Shown here: positions 24,377 through 33,607 of the stretch, piece by piece
Numbering within the stretch: the first letter of the stretch is position 1
Layout: each line of letters opens with the position of its first letter
Source: Tardiphaga sp051811025
GTDB taxonomy: Bacteria > Pseudomonadota > Alphaproteobacteria > Rhizobiales > Xanthobacteraceae
Direction of reading: 5' to 3'
DNA: 64,000 bases
Assembly (NCBI RefSeq): GCF_051811025.1
Contig: NZ_JBPWQE010000001.1
Location: forward strand, 434,001-498,000
Translations under genes and position numbers: made by a program
Notes under the pieces: model-generated
Seen by the model: only the letters and a program-made list of their open reading frames with translations
Told to the model about the DNA's origin: nothing
The model's database searches: none

Positions 24377-26065
24377 GTGAGGACAGGTCGAGTACGCGAC
24401 CGCCGCAACCGCGCCTGGGCCAACGGCGCGGTTTCAGCATGTCTGTGCCTGAGCTTCCTCACACCATCGCCGGTTTTCGCACAGGCGCTGACCTCAGACC
24501 TGCTGGCGCCGGTCCCGGGCGGTTTCGTGTCACCGCAGAACCTGCCGACGCGCCGGACGACGGATGCGCCGCTCCAGCCAACTGGAACGCTGCAGACCAG
24601 CCAGCTATCGCCAGATCGCCTCCCGCAGTCGATCATCACGCCGCCGGTGCCCGCTGCATCGGGCGCCGCCGGCACCGGCTTCGACGCGCTCAACCGCAAG
24701 CGCAAGCAGACCAAATATTATCCGGGCGCGAAGAAGCCGAAGCCGCCAGTGGGCCCTGGCAGCCCGCCGCCGCCGCTGGTGCCCGAAACCCGGCCGTCAC
24801 CGCCATCGGCCAAGGCGGCCAAGCCGCCGGTCGCGCCGTCGGTTGCTGGCACCGTGGTGGGTCAGCCGTCGCGCCGGCGATTGCCGGTCGATCCCGATCC
24901 TTATGCGCCGACCGGCGTGCGCGTCGGCAGCTTCCTCGTGAAGTCGGCTGTGGAAATCTATGGCGGTTACGACAACAACCCGGCGCGCTTCGTGCAGCCG
25001 AAGGGGTCGTCGTTCTACAAGATTGCGCCAGAACTGCTGGCCGCAACCGACTGGACGCGGCACTCGATCATCGTGGATCTGCGCGGTTCCTTCACCGGCT
25101 ACGAGAAGGAGTTCCCGGCGGCGCCATTCCAGATTTCACCGGCGCCTGAGAATGTTGACCGCGCCGAGTTCAACGGCAAGATCGCCGGCCGTCTCGACGT
25201 CGCGCGCGACCTGCGCGTCAACAGCGAGGCCCGCATGCGCGTCGGTGCGGATAATCCGGGCAGTCCGAACATTCAGGCCGGATTGAAGGATTTCCCGCTG
25301 TTTACCACCACCGGCGGTTCGCTGGGGATCGAGAAGGATTTCAATCGCCTTCAGATCAAGGTCGATGGCCTCGTCGACCGCACCGTCTATCAGGATTCGA
25401 AACTGACCGACGGCACCTCGACCACCAATATCGATCGTAATTTCAACCAGTATGGCGGCATCGGTCGCGCCAGTTACGAAGTGCTTCCGGGCCTGCGTCC
25501 GTTCGCCGAAGTCCAGGGCGATGTACGTGTGCATGACGTGCCGGCGGATCGCTTCGGCTATCTCAGGGATTCCAGCGGCGGCTATATCAAGGCCGGCACC
25601 ACCTTCGAATTCACGCGTCTGCTGACGGGCGAAGCCTCGATCGGCTATGCAGCGCGCAGCTATACGGATACGCGGCTTGAGGTTCTCAAGGGGCTGCTGA
25701 CGTCAGCGTCGCTGATTTGGTCGGTCTCGCCGCTCACCACGGCGAAGTTCGTCTCGACCACATCGATCGATGAAACCACCGTGCCCGGCGTTCCCGGCAT
25801 TCTGACCCGCACTTATACTGTGGAAGCCAGCCACGACTTCCGGCGCTGGCTCACCGCTGTGGGCAAGTTCACTTACGTCACGCAGGATTATCAGGAAAAC
25901 TTCCGCTTCGATAAGATCTACTCGCTGCAGGGCGACCTCGTTTACAAGCTGAACCGCGAAATTCAGCTCAAGGCGCAGGTGCGCCGCGATATCCTGGATT
26001 CAAACATCCTTGGCGCGAGCACGGCCTCGACCGTGGTAATGCTGGGCGTAAGATTGCAGCGATAG
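24377..26065 (+). CDS. outer-membrane beta-barrel protein
   Basis: This 562-residue protein has a signal peptide (basic start, hydrophobic core ACLCLSFLTPSPVFAQA), then a Pro/Ala-rich linker of about 140 residues with basic patches, then about 370 residues of alternating polar and hydrophobic strands ending in MLGVRLQR, a typical barrel terminus. The stretch SAVEIYGGYDNNPARF resembles the outer membrane beta-barrel BBP2_2 family found beside polysaccharide export genes in rhizobia. GTG 24377 is the likely start. Its neighbours (kdsD, galU further on) are envelope sugar genes, but a direct link is not shown. Confidence 0.78.
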   Translation: MRTGRVRDRRNRAWANGAVSACLCLSFLTPSPVFAQALTSDLLAPVPGGFVSPQNLPTRRTTDAPLQPTGTLQTSQLSPDRLPQSIITPPVPAASGAAGTGFDALNRKRKQTKYYPGAKKPKPPVGPGSPPPPLVPETRPSPPSAKAAKPPVAPSVAGTVVGQPSRRRLPVDPDPYAPTGVRVGSFLVKSAVEIYGGYDNNPARFVQPKGSSFYKIAPELLAATDWTRHSIIVDLRGSFTGYEKEFPAAPFQISPAPENVDRAEFNGKIAGRLDVARDLRVNSEARMRVGADNPGSPNIQAGLKDFPLFTTTGGSLGIEKDFNRLQIKVDGLVDRTVYQDSKLTDGTSTTNIDRNFNQYGGIGRASYEVLPGLRPFAEVQGDVRVHDVPADRFGYLRDSSGGYIKAGTTFEFTRLLTGEASIGYAARSYTDTRLEVLKGLLTSASLIWSVSPLTTAKFVSTTSIDETTVPGVPGILTRTYTVEASHDFRRWLTAVGKFTYVTQDYQENFRFDKIYSLQGDLVYKLNREIQLKAQVRRDILDSNILGASTASTVVMLGVRLQR

Positions 26066-26089
26066 CGGCCAGAAGCTATCTCGCTCGGC

Positions 26090-26362
26090 TCAATTCCACT
26101 TCCGCATGAACTTGGCCGTCTTTCGGCGAAATTTCACGCCGGAGCCATCGGGCAATCGCGTAGCGATGAAGCCGGCCGCGATACAGGCCTCGCGTTGCGG
26201 CATGTGCTCATCGGGCGCGCGTTCGGTTTCCCACCACGAGGCCCTTTGCGACGCGCGCGGCAGCGCATCGTCGATGATTTCCTCGATCTCATCCATGCTC
26301 AGCACGAATTCGTCCTTGGTCTGGCTGGCCAGATAGGCGCGGAGCAAGTCGTAGTCAGGCAC
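26090..26362 (-). CDS. small DUF7662-like protein
   Basis: This 90-residue protein reads YDLLRAYLASQTKDEFVLSMDEIEEIID with a later SWWETE and a basic end (FRRKTAKFMRKWN). The pattern of an N-terminal YxxLxxYL, EIEEIIG-like helix and WW resembles the DUF7662 family of small proteins seen on chromosomes and mobile elements. Function unknown. It is convergent with the barrel gene. Confidence 0.65.
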   Translation of the reverse strand: MPDYDLLRAYLASQTKDEFVLSMDEIEEIIDDALPRASQRASWWETERAPDEHMPQREACIAAGFIATRLPDGSGVKFRRKTAKFMRKWN

Positions 26363-26561
26363 GGAATTGTCCTCGATATGATCTCGTAATCGTCATACGC
26401 GCCTGCGCGACCGGGCGCTACAGCTCCGATTCGGTAAATCAGCACCGGAGGTGCGTCATCCGAGCATTTTCCGCAACCGTTCGTTAACGCCGTGTGGAAC
26501 CCTGGCCCGGTATTTAAGCGCTCGGCAAGCATTGGCGTGCCATCCGTTGGGTACGGAGCAC

Positions 26562-28058
26562 ATGATGAAGTCGGGGAATGCGAGCACGGGAATTCGACGC
26601 TGGCCGTTATCGGCCAAGCTGTTGATTCTGTCGTCGCTGGTCACGATCATTGGCTTCTCGGCTGTTTGCGGCTCCGTGATGCTCGACATGCGCCGCGGCG
26701 AGGAAGCGCTGGCGCGGCAGACTGCCGAGAACCTTGCCACCTCTATCGATTCTGATATCGGCCGAACTGTTGAACAATATGATCTGTCGTTGCGCGCCGT
26801 CATTTCCGGCATCAATACGCCCGAGATCGACAAGCTCAGCAAGGAAATGCGTCAGCTGATCCTGTTCGACAACGCGGCATCAGCGCGCCAATTCGCGTCC
26901 ATTCAGGTGTTCGATGCGCATGGCGATCTTATCATCGATGCGGCATCGCTCGATCCGGCCAAGCAAAGCAGTGCCGACGAAGAGTTCTTCCAGGTACACA
27001 AGTTCGATGGCGAGCGCGGGCTCTATGTCAGCAAACCGATGCTGCACCGGGGCGCGTATTCCGTCGTGCTCAGTCGCCGCATCACCGACGTCGATGGCAA
27101 TTTTGCCGGCGTCGTCGCGGGTGCCATCCGGTTCGCCTATTTTCATGATTTGTTCGGCCGCTTGCGGCTGAACAAGGATGACAACATCACAGTGATCCGC
27201 CGTGACGGCGTCGTCATCATGCGTACGCCGTTCGATCTCGACGTGGTCGGCAGGGATCTGAGCAAGACCCCCGGCGTGATGCGGGCGCTGAGCCGGTCCA
27301 ACGGGTCGTATTCGGGCGTCGGGGTCGTTGACCAGATCGAGCGCCTCTATGTGTGGCGCGACAGCGGTCGACCGTTGCTCGTGATCGTCGGCCGGCCGTG
27401 GGCCGGCATCTACAGCCTGTGGTATCAGCAGGCGATCAAGATCGGCGGCATCATGCTGGCGCTGATTATCTTCATCACCGCGGTGACACTGTTCCTGGCA
27501 CGCGAAATAGGCCGCCGCGCACACGCAGAGCACAAGCTCGAAGAACTGGCGACGACGGATGGGCTGACTGGCCTACGCAATCGCCGCAAATTCGATGCGG
27601 CGATGGAGCTGGAATGGCGTCGTGCCATCAGGCATTCACGGCCGATGGCACTGCTGTTGATCGACGCCGACCATTTCAAGGTTTTCAACGACAGCTTCGG
27701 TCATCAATCCGGAGACACCGCCCTGATCGCGATCGCGAATTGCATCGCTGGAGCGGCGAAGCGCGCCGGCGACTGTGCCGCACGCTATGGCGGGGAAGAG
27801 TTCGCCGTGCTGTTGCCCGGTGCGACCGTGCAGGATGCCTATGAGGTTGCCGAAACCATTCGGCGCCGCGTTGAACAGGTGCCGGCGGATCCGGCGATGC
27901 TCACGGTCAGTGTCGGCGTCGCCAGCGTGAAGCCGCTGGTGACGATGGAGTGGACGGGACTGGTCGAAGCTGCCGACAAGGCGCTCTATGCGGCGAAGGC
28001 CGCAGGTCGCAACCGGTGCGTCATCGCAGGCGATGCGCACCAGGCTATGGCGGCCTAG
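26562..28058 (+). CDS. membrane-bound diguanylate cyclase with Cache-type sensor
   Basis: This 498-residue protein makes the second messenger c-di-GMP. Two membrane helices (about residues 15-37 and 297-320) flank a periplasmic domain that looks like a double Cache/PDC sensor. A GGDEF domain follows from LEELATTDGLTGLRNRRKFD (about residue 340). The active-site motif is GGEEF, a functional variant. The inhibitory I-site RxxD is present (RAGD, followed by CAARY and GGEEF), so product feedback is expected. Start ATG 26562 follows GGAGC. It converges on galU, with only 3 bp between stops. Confidence 0.93.
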   Translation: MMKSGNASTGIRRWPLSAKLLILSSLVTIIGFSAVCGSVMLDMRRGEEALARQTAENLATSIDSDIGRTVEQYDLSLRAVISGINTPEIDKLSKEMRQLILFDNAASARQFASIQVFDAHGDLIIDAASLDPAKQSSADEEFFQVHKFDGERGLYVSKPMLHRGAYSVVLSRRITDVDGNFAGVVAGAIRFAYFHDLFGRLRLNKDDNITVIRRDGVVIMRTPFDLDVVGRDLSKTPGVMRALSRSNGSYSGVGVVDQIERLYVWRDSGRPLLVIVGRPWAGIYSLWYQQAIKIGGIMLALIIFITAVTLFLAREIGRRAHAEHKLEELATTDGLTGLRNRRKFDAAMELEWRRAIRHSRPMALLLIDADHFKVFNDSFGHQSGDTALIAIANCIAGAAKRAGDCAARYGGEEFAVLLPGATVQDAYEVAETIRRRVEQVPADPAMLTVSVGVASVKPLVTMEWTGLVEAADKALYAAKAAGRNRCVIAGDAHQAMAA

Positions 28059-28061
28059 CGC

Positions 28062-28946
28062 TTATTCTCCAAGATAACGCAGCATTTCGGCACGCAGACC
28101 TTCGCGCAGATCTGGGCGCTGCAGGCCGAACGCGATATTGGCGCGCAGGAAGCCCGACTTCGAACCGCAATCGTGCCGTTCGCCTTCGAATTCCACGCCG
28201 TAGAACGACTGGCTCCTGGCGAGGCCGATCATCGCGTCCGTGAGCTGGATTTCACCACCGGCGCCGCGCTCCTGGGTCTCCAGGATCTTGAAGATTTCCG
28301 GCTGCAGGATGTAACGCCCGGTAATCGACAGGTTGGACGGCGCGGTGCCCTTCGGGGGTTTCTCGACCATCCCGTCGATGGTGAAAGCGGCCTCGTGGGT
28401 TGGGTGGCGTTCGCCGACACCGCAGATGCCGTATTGATGCGTCATGTCCATCGGGACTTCCTCGACGGCAACGAGGTTGGATTTTTCGCCAAGCGCTCCC
28501 GCGATATCGACCATCTGCTTCAGGCAGCCCGGGGCATTCAGCACCAGCTCGTCCGGCAGCACCACGGCGAAGGGCTCATTGCCGACGATATCGCGAGCAC
28601 ACCAGACGGCATGGCCAAGTCCGAGCGGGGCCTGCTGGCGCGTGAAGCTCATGGCGCCGGCAGCAGGCTGGGACAGCGCCAGCTGTTCGATCTCGGCAGA
28701 CTTGTTGCGGCTCTTGAGTGTCTCGTCGAGCTCGAACATGCGGTCGAAGTGATCTTCGATGATGCCCTTGTTGCGACCGGTAACGAAGATGAAATGTTCG
28801 ATGCCGGCTTCGCGAGCTTCGTCGACCACATACTGGATCAACGGCCGATCGACGATGGTCAGCATTTCCTTCGGCATCGCCTTGGTGGCGGGAAGGACGC
28901 GGGTGCCGAGGCCGGCGACCGGGAAAACGGCTTTGCGAATTTTCAT
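28062..28946 (-). CDS. galU: UTP-glucose-1-phosphate uridylyltransferase
   Basis: This 294-residue enzyme makes UDP-glucose for exopolysaccharide, lipopolysaccharide and glucans. The nucleotide-binding signature VFPVAGLGTRVLPATKAMPKEML is at residues 6-28, followed by PLIQYVVDEAREAGIEHFIFVTGRNK and LPDELV around the catalytic Asp. Length is that of proteobacterial GalU. ATG 28946 was chosen because the frame upstream is a basic non-homologous stretch. Confidence 0.95.
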   Translation of the reverse strand: MKIRKAVFPVAGLGTRVLPATKAMPKEMLTIVDRPLIQYVVDEAREAGIEHFIFVTGRNKGIIEDHFDRMFELDETLKSRNKSAEIEQLALSQPAAGAMSFTRQQAPLGLGHAVWCARDIVGNEPFAVVLPDELVLNAPGCLKQMVDIAGALGEKSNLVAVEEVPMDMTHQYGICGVGERHPTHEAAFTIDGMVEKPPKGTAPSNLSITGRYILQPEIFKILETQERGAGGEIQLTDAMIGLARSQSFYGVEFEGERHDCGSKSGFLRANIAFGLQRPDLREGLRAEMLRYLGE

Positions 28947-29208
28947 CAGGGGACTTTGCAATGACCTTGGAGGGGAGCGACGCAGGCAGGCCAACGAAGA
29001 TTGCGCCTGCTGGTTCCGTTTGCAACCGGGAACAAAGGCGGATGTGTGGTGCCGGGCTACATGTCTGCAATTATCCTTTCTGCCGCGCGGTACGTTCGCC
29101 CAGCCGGGCAAAACTGGAATAGTGTTAAGCTGATGGAAACCCTCACCAGGCCTCCTGTCATGCCACAGTCATGACCAAATTCCGGTCAGATTCCCGAGAT
29201 GGATAGTG

Positions 29209-30606
29209 ATGAAATCTGCGACGAAGATGGCGCGTAGCCTGACATGCGGTATAGCTGCGCTCGGCGCAGTTTTGCTTACGGCAGCCCTGCCCGTGGCGGC
29301 GCAGGCGCAGAGCAAGAGCGGCCCTTTCAGCCTGTTCGACAATATCCTTAGCGGACCGTCGCAGACCCAGGACCCGCCGCCACAGGCAGCACTGCCCGGC
29401 GTGCCCGGAGCGCAGCCATGGAGTGGCGAGGACGGTGCATCTGGCCATCCGCTGATGACTGCACAGGCGATCCGCGAGGCGGCTGGTAATTTTGACAACT
29501 GCATTGCCGGACTGTGGCCTGATGCCGCACGCCGCGGCATTTCGCAGGACAGCTATCAGCGCTTCACCGCCGGCCTGACGCCGGATCTGCGAATCATGGA
29601 CCTGATGGATTCGCAGCCGGAATTCACCAAGGCGATTTGGGAATATCTCGACATCCTGGTGAACGACACCCGCATGGCCAAGGGTCGTGAGGTACTGGCT
29701 AAATACAAGACGATCTTTGACGCGGCCGAGAAGGCCTACGGCGTCGATCGCTACATCATCGCGTCGATCTGGGGCATCGAGTCGAACTACTCGACAATGA
29801 TCGGCGATCGCAGCGTTCTGCGCTCGACGGCGACGCTGGCCTGCGTCGGCCGCCGTCAGGCCTATTTCAAGGACGAGTTTCTGGTCGCTCTGGAAATCCT
29901 GCATCGCGGCGATCTGAGGCCTGAACAGATGCGCGGTTCGTGGGCCGGAGCATTCGGGCCGACCCAGTTCATGCCGACCGCGTTCAAGCGCTTTGCGGTG
30001 GACGGTGACGGTGACGGCCGCCGCGACGTGGTGGACAATCCGACCGATCTGATTTTCTCGACCGCCAACAATCTGAAAAAGGATGGCTGGCAGAGTGGCC
30101 AGACCTGGGGCTACGAGGTCGTGGTACCGCAGGGCTTCAACTACATGCTGGCCGACAAGGCCAAGGCGATGACGCTGCCGCAATGGGAGCAGCTTGGCCT
30201 CAAGCGGGCCAACAACCAGCCGTTCCCGCGCATGACAGAAAAGGCCTATCTGCTCGCGCCCGCCGGTTCGCAGGGGCCGGGCTTTCTGATGCTGACGAAT
30301 TTCCGCGTCATCATGAAATACAACCCGGCTGAAGCCTATGCGATGGCTATCGGCCATTTTGCCGACCGGCTGCGCGGCGGGCCGCCCTTCGTGCAGCCAT
30401 GGCCGCGGCAGGAGCGCGTACTGTCGCGGTCCGAACGGCTCGAACTGCAGCAGCTGTTGGCGCAGCGCGGCTTCTACAAGGGCACGCCGGATGGCCAGTT
30501 CGGCGGCCAGACACGCGAAGCTCTGCGCAACTTCCAGGCCTCCGTCGGCGCGCCTGCCGACGGGTTTGCATCGTCGGAGATGCTGGACCGGCTGAGGGCG
30601 AGATAA
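29209..30606 (+). CDS. lytic murein transglycosylase with peptidoglycan-binding domain
   Basis: This 465-residue periplasmic enzyme cleaves peptidoglycan glycan strands to 1,6-anhydro ends. A signal peptide ends near AQAQ (about residue 34). The SLT/MltB-like catalytic domain has the catalytic Glu in IASIWGIESNYSTMIG, and GPTQFMPTAFKRFAVDGDGDGRRD is the family block. A C-terminal PG_binding_1 domain (LQQLLAQRGFYKGTPDGQFGGQTREALRNFQ) ends the protein. The gene stands alone. Confidence 0.93.
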   Translation: MKSATKMARSLTCGIAALGAVLLTAALPVAAQAQSKSGPFSLFDNILSGPSQTQDPPPQAALPGVPGAQPWSGEDGASGHPLMTAQAIREAAGNFDNCIAGLWPDAARRGISQDSYQRFTAGLTPDLRIMDLMDSQPEFTKAIWEYLDILVNDTRMAKGREVLAKYKTIFDAAEKAYGVDRYIIASIWGIESNYSTMIGDRSVLRSTATLACVGRRQAYFKDEFLVALEILHRGDLRPEQMRGSWAGAFGPTQFMPTAFKRFAVDGDGDGRRDVVDNPTDLIFSTANNLKKDGWQSGQTWGYEVVVPQGFNYMLADKAKAMTLPQWEQLGLKRANNQPFPRMTEKAYLLAPAGSQGPGFLMLTNFRVIMKYNPAEAYAMAIGHFADRLRGGPPFVQPWPRQERVLSRSERLELQQLLAQRGFYKGTPDGQFGGQTREALRNFQASVGAPADGFASSEMLDRLRAR

Positions 30607-30700
30607 GCGCGCTGCGCAGAGGCCCATGGCGCATAACATTATACCGCAGCGCAGCATGCATGTTAGGCTCGTCTCCTTGATGCATTCTTGGGGACTATCG

Positions 30701-31666
30701 ATGTTGAACAGGCGCACGCTGCTGGCCGGGTTGTCGGCAAGCCTTCTTCCATTTCAGGCCAAAGCTGCGTGGCCGGAACGGTCCATCACCCTGCTGCACG
30801 GTTTCGCGCCGGGCGGCGGCACCGACGCAACCTCGCGTGTGCTTGCCGAAGGTCTGTCGAAAATCCTCGGCCAGACGGTGGTGGTCGAAACCAAGCCTGG
30901 CGCCGGCACGACGCTCGCCGGGGCGCAACTCGCCCGCTCGGCGCCTGACGGCTACACGATCTCGCTGATCACGGCCACCTATGGCGCGTCGTCGGCCTTC
31001 TACAAGAGCCTGCCTTACAAGCCGGTCGATGATCTCAAAGGCATCTGTCAGGTTTCTGAAGCGCCTTACATGTTCTCCTGTAACGCCGATGCTTCGTTCA
31101 AAAATCTGGCCGAGCTCATCGCGTTCGCAAAGAAGCAGCCGGACAAGCCGCTCACTTACGGCACACCCGGCGTCGGCTCGGGCCCACATCTGATCGTCGA
31201 GCAGATCGGTCAGCTCGCCGGCGTGAAGTTTCAGCACATCCCGTTCCGCGGCGGCGCGCAGGCCGTAGTCGAGGTGCTGGCTGGCCGCATCGATTTCATG
31301 GTCGATCCGCCGATCTCGATGATCGAGCAGATCAAGGCCGGCAAGTTCCGCGCGCTGGCCGTGACCACAGCTGAACGCTTCCCGTCTTTCCCCGATATTC
31401 CAACCGTGGCCGAAGCGGGTTTCCCCGGCTATGCCGCACCGGGCTGGTACAGCCTCGTTGGCCCGATCGGCCTTCCCGACGACGTCGTGGCAAAGCTGAA
31501 CACTGCGACGGTCACGCTGCTCAAGGACGACAGTGTGAAAGAGCGGCTGCTGTCGCTCGGCAGTCAGGCCAAGGCCTCGCAGCCGAAGGAGGTCATCGAC
31601 CTCCTGGCCTCTGACGTGAAGCGCTGGGGCGATGTGCTGGAGAAGGCAAAGATCGAGCGCATCTAG
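30701..31666 (+). CDS. tripartite tricarboxylate transporter substrate-binding protein (Bug/TctC)
   Basis: This 321-residue periplasmic protein binds a small carboxylate for a TctAB-type importer. A signal peptide with twin basic residues (LNRRTLLAG) ends at AKA before WPERSITLLHGFAPGGGTD, the Bug-family start. The GxPGAGTTLA and PFRGGAQAVVEVLAGRIDFM stretches form the ligand pocket. The membrane genes tctA and tctB are not nearby; orphan Bug proteins are common. A dioxygenase and two dehydrogenases follow, suggesting aromatic or carboxylate catabolism. Confidence 0.88.
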   Translation: MLNRRTLLAGLSASLLPFQAKAAWPERSITLLHGFAPGGGTDATSRVLAEGLSKILGQTVVVETKPGAGTTLAGAQLARSAPDGYTISLITATYGASSAFYKSLPYKPVDDLKGICQVSEAPYMFSCNADASFKNLAELIAFAKKQPDKPLTYGTPGVGSGPHLIVEQIGQLAGVKFQHIPFRGGAQAVVEVLAGRIDFMVDPPISMIEQIKAGKFRALAVTTAERFPSFPDIPTVAEAGFPGYAAPGWYSLVGPIGLPDDVVAKLNTATVTLLKDDSVKERLLSLGSQAKASQPKEVIDLLASDVKRWGDVLEKAKIERI

Positions 31667-31713
31667 CGGCTAGTGGCACGCCGCACGGCAGCGCGCCCGT
31701 TCTCGAATACATG

Positions 31714-32601
31714 CTATTCCGCGGCCTGCTGTGCCACGGTCGGTGCATTGCCGGCGACGGTGGCGCGGCGCATGTCGCGCGGCTGCGACTGGTCGTAGCG
31801 GCGGACGCGATGCATGGTCTGGCGATTGTCCCACATCACGAGATCATGCAGCGTCCATTTGTGGACATAGACGAACTCAGGCTGCGTGGCATGCTCGTTG
31901 AGATCGCGCAACAGCACGCGGGCTTCGGGCACCGACATGCCCTGGATCGCACCGGCATGGGATGACAGATACAGCGACTTGCGGCCATGCACCGGATGCG
32001 TGCGGACCAGTCGCTGCAGCACCGGCTTGAACATCTCCTTCTCCTCGTCGGTGTAGTCGAGAAAACCCAGCGCGCCGCGCGATGTCATTAGCGAATGTTC
32101 GCAGATCATGTCCTCGATCTCGGCTTTGGTGTCGTTGTCGAGCGCATCATAGGCCGCGCGCATGTCAGCGAATTCGGTGTTGCCGCCCTTCGGATTGACC
32201 ACGCGCGCCGACAGCAGCGAGAATTTCGCCGGAATGGGTCGGAAGGAACTGTCCGAGTGCCACAGGCAGTTGCCGAGATTGAAGAGATGAGCGCGGCTGT
32301 CTTTCGGCAGCGGTTTGCCGTCCTTGCCGAGATTGGATACGTCGGCGAGCCCCGATGTCAGCCGATAATCTTCCTTCTTGGTGACGGAACCGCCTTTTCG
32401 ATTTTCGCGCTCGCCGAAGTTCTGCGCGAAAGCGAGTTGTTGTTCGTCGGTGATATCCTGCTTGGGGAATATCAAGACGGCGTAGTCATCCATGCCGCGC
32501 TCGATGGTAGCAGCATCGTCTGGGCTGACCGGCTTGGTCAGATCGACACCGGTCACTTCGCCGACGAACAAGGGATGCAGTTTGCGGATCGTCACGGGCA
32601 T
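31714..32601 (-). CDS. TauD/TfdA-type Fe(II)/2-oxoglutarate dioxygenase
   Basis: This 295-residue enzyme belongs to the TfdA/TauD family that oxidises a side chain at the cost of 2-oxoglutarate. The metal ligands are the H-x-D of WHSDSSFRPIPAKFSLL and the distal His of RQTMHRVRRYDQSQPRDMRR, whose last Arg binds 2-oxoglutarate. The segment WHSDSSF with NTEFADMRAAYDAL is close to the 2,4-dichlorophenoxyacetate dioxygenase subgroup rather than taurine dioxygenase. Bradyrhizobia carry TfdA-alpha enzymes for phenoxyacetates; the real substrate here is open. ATG 32601 was chosen for family length. Confidence 0.9.
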   Translation of the reverse strand: MPVTIRKLHPLFVGEVTGVDLTKPVSPDDAATIERGMDDYAVLIFPKQDITDEQQLAFAQNFGERENRKGGSVTKKEDYRLTSGLADVSNLGKDGKPLPKDSRAHLFNLGNCLWHSDSSFRPIPAKFSLLSARVVNPKGGNTEFADMRAAYDALDNDTKAEIEDMICEHSLMTSRGALGFLDYTDEEKEMFKPVLQRLVRTHPVHGRKSLYLSSHAGAIQGMSVPEARVLLRDLNEHATQPEFVYVHKWTLHDLVMWDNRQTMHRVRRYDQSQPRDMRRATVAGNAPTVAQQAAE

Positions 32602-32718
32602 TGCAATTTCCTCCGTGTGGAATGGTTGACCCATTCGATTGCGGCCTCCGTTCATGGCCGTGCCGCTTGAGAAAAATGCTACGCCCGCAAGGTGCGAAGT
32701 CAACCGGCGCGAATGCCG

Positions 32719-33498
32719 TCAGGCATTGCGTGCCATCAGGCCTCCGTCGACCGGGATCACCGCGCCAGTGATATAGGACGCCGCCGGCAGGCACAGGCTC
32801 AGCGTCATATGCGCGACTTCCTCCGGATCGCCGTAGCGACGCAGAACGGTGCGGCGCCTGGCGAAGATCACCTTGTGCTCGTCGCTGATACGCTCGGTGA
32901 TGCCCGTCGTGATAGGCCCGGGACAGATGCAGTTCACCGTGATGCCGTCGCGGCCGAGCTCGACGGCAAGTGAGCGCGTCAGACCAGTCACGCCGGCTTT
33001 CGCTGCTGAATAGGGACTGTGCAGTGCGGTCGCGCCGAGCGCCTCGGTGGATGCGATATTCACGATCCGCGGCGAGGGCGATTTACGCAGATGCGGTAGC
33101 GCGGCGCGGATGATGCGCTGATGCGAAGTGAGCATCACCGCGATGGCGCGATCCCATGCGGCGTCATAGCCGTCCTGATCGATCGCGGTACTCACCGAGA
33201 TGCCGGCATTGTTGACGATGATGTCGAGGCTGCCGAAATGCGCGGCGACGTCGCTAACCACCGTGCGAATGCGATCGGGATCGGCAACATCGAGCGTCCA
33301 TGCGTGAGCGCTTCCGCCGCTTGATGTGATCGCGTCAACGACGGCGGCAATGCCGTCTGCCGAAATATCCGTGACGGCAACATTGGCGCCTTCCGCCGCG
33401 AACACCCGCGCCGTCGCGCGTCCCATGCCGCTTGCAGCACCGGTGACGAGTACGGTGAGGCCGCGCACCGAGCGGCTGAGTTGTTTGAAATCCGACAA
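32719..33498 (-). CDS. short-chain dehydrogenase/reductase
   Basis: This 259-residue enzyme is a classical SDR. The NAD(P)-binding motif TGAASGMGRA is near residues 20-29, NNAG is near residue 94, the catalytic Ser in IASTEA and Tyr-Lys in YSAAK are intact, and the C-terminal PVDGGL motif is present. An Asp after the second strand (VTDIS) suggests NAD rather than NADP. It lies on the same strand 117 bp upstream of the dioxygenase and is divergent from the second SDR. Substrate unknown. Confidence 0.9.
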   Translation of the reverse strand: MSDFKQLSRSVRGLTVLVTGAASGMGRATARVFAAEGANVAVTDISADGIAAVVDAITSSGGSAHAWTLDVADPDRIRTVVSDVAAHFGSLDIIVNNAGISVSTAIDQDGYDAAWDRAIAVMLTSHQRIIRAALPHLRKSPSPRIVNIASTEALGATALHSPYSAAKAGVTGLTRSLAVELGRDGITVNCICPGPITTGITERISDEHKVIFARRRTVLRRYGDPEEVAHMTLSLCLPAASYITGAVIPVDGGLMARNA

Positions 33499-33607
33499 GG
33501 CTATCCTCCGAATTATGTGCCTTCATGGTGAGGCTTGATTGAAGGCTTGCACCGATCGCTCGCGCGGTCAAACATGTGCGCATAAAAATCAAGAAGGACA
33601 TCAAGGG

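Noticed and set aside
29158..30717. Open frame of 519 codons on the minus strand
   Set aside because: Antisense to the lytic transglycosylase with no recognisable motif and skewed composition.
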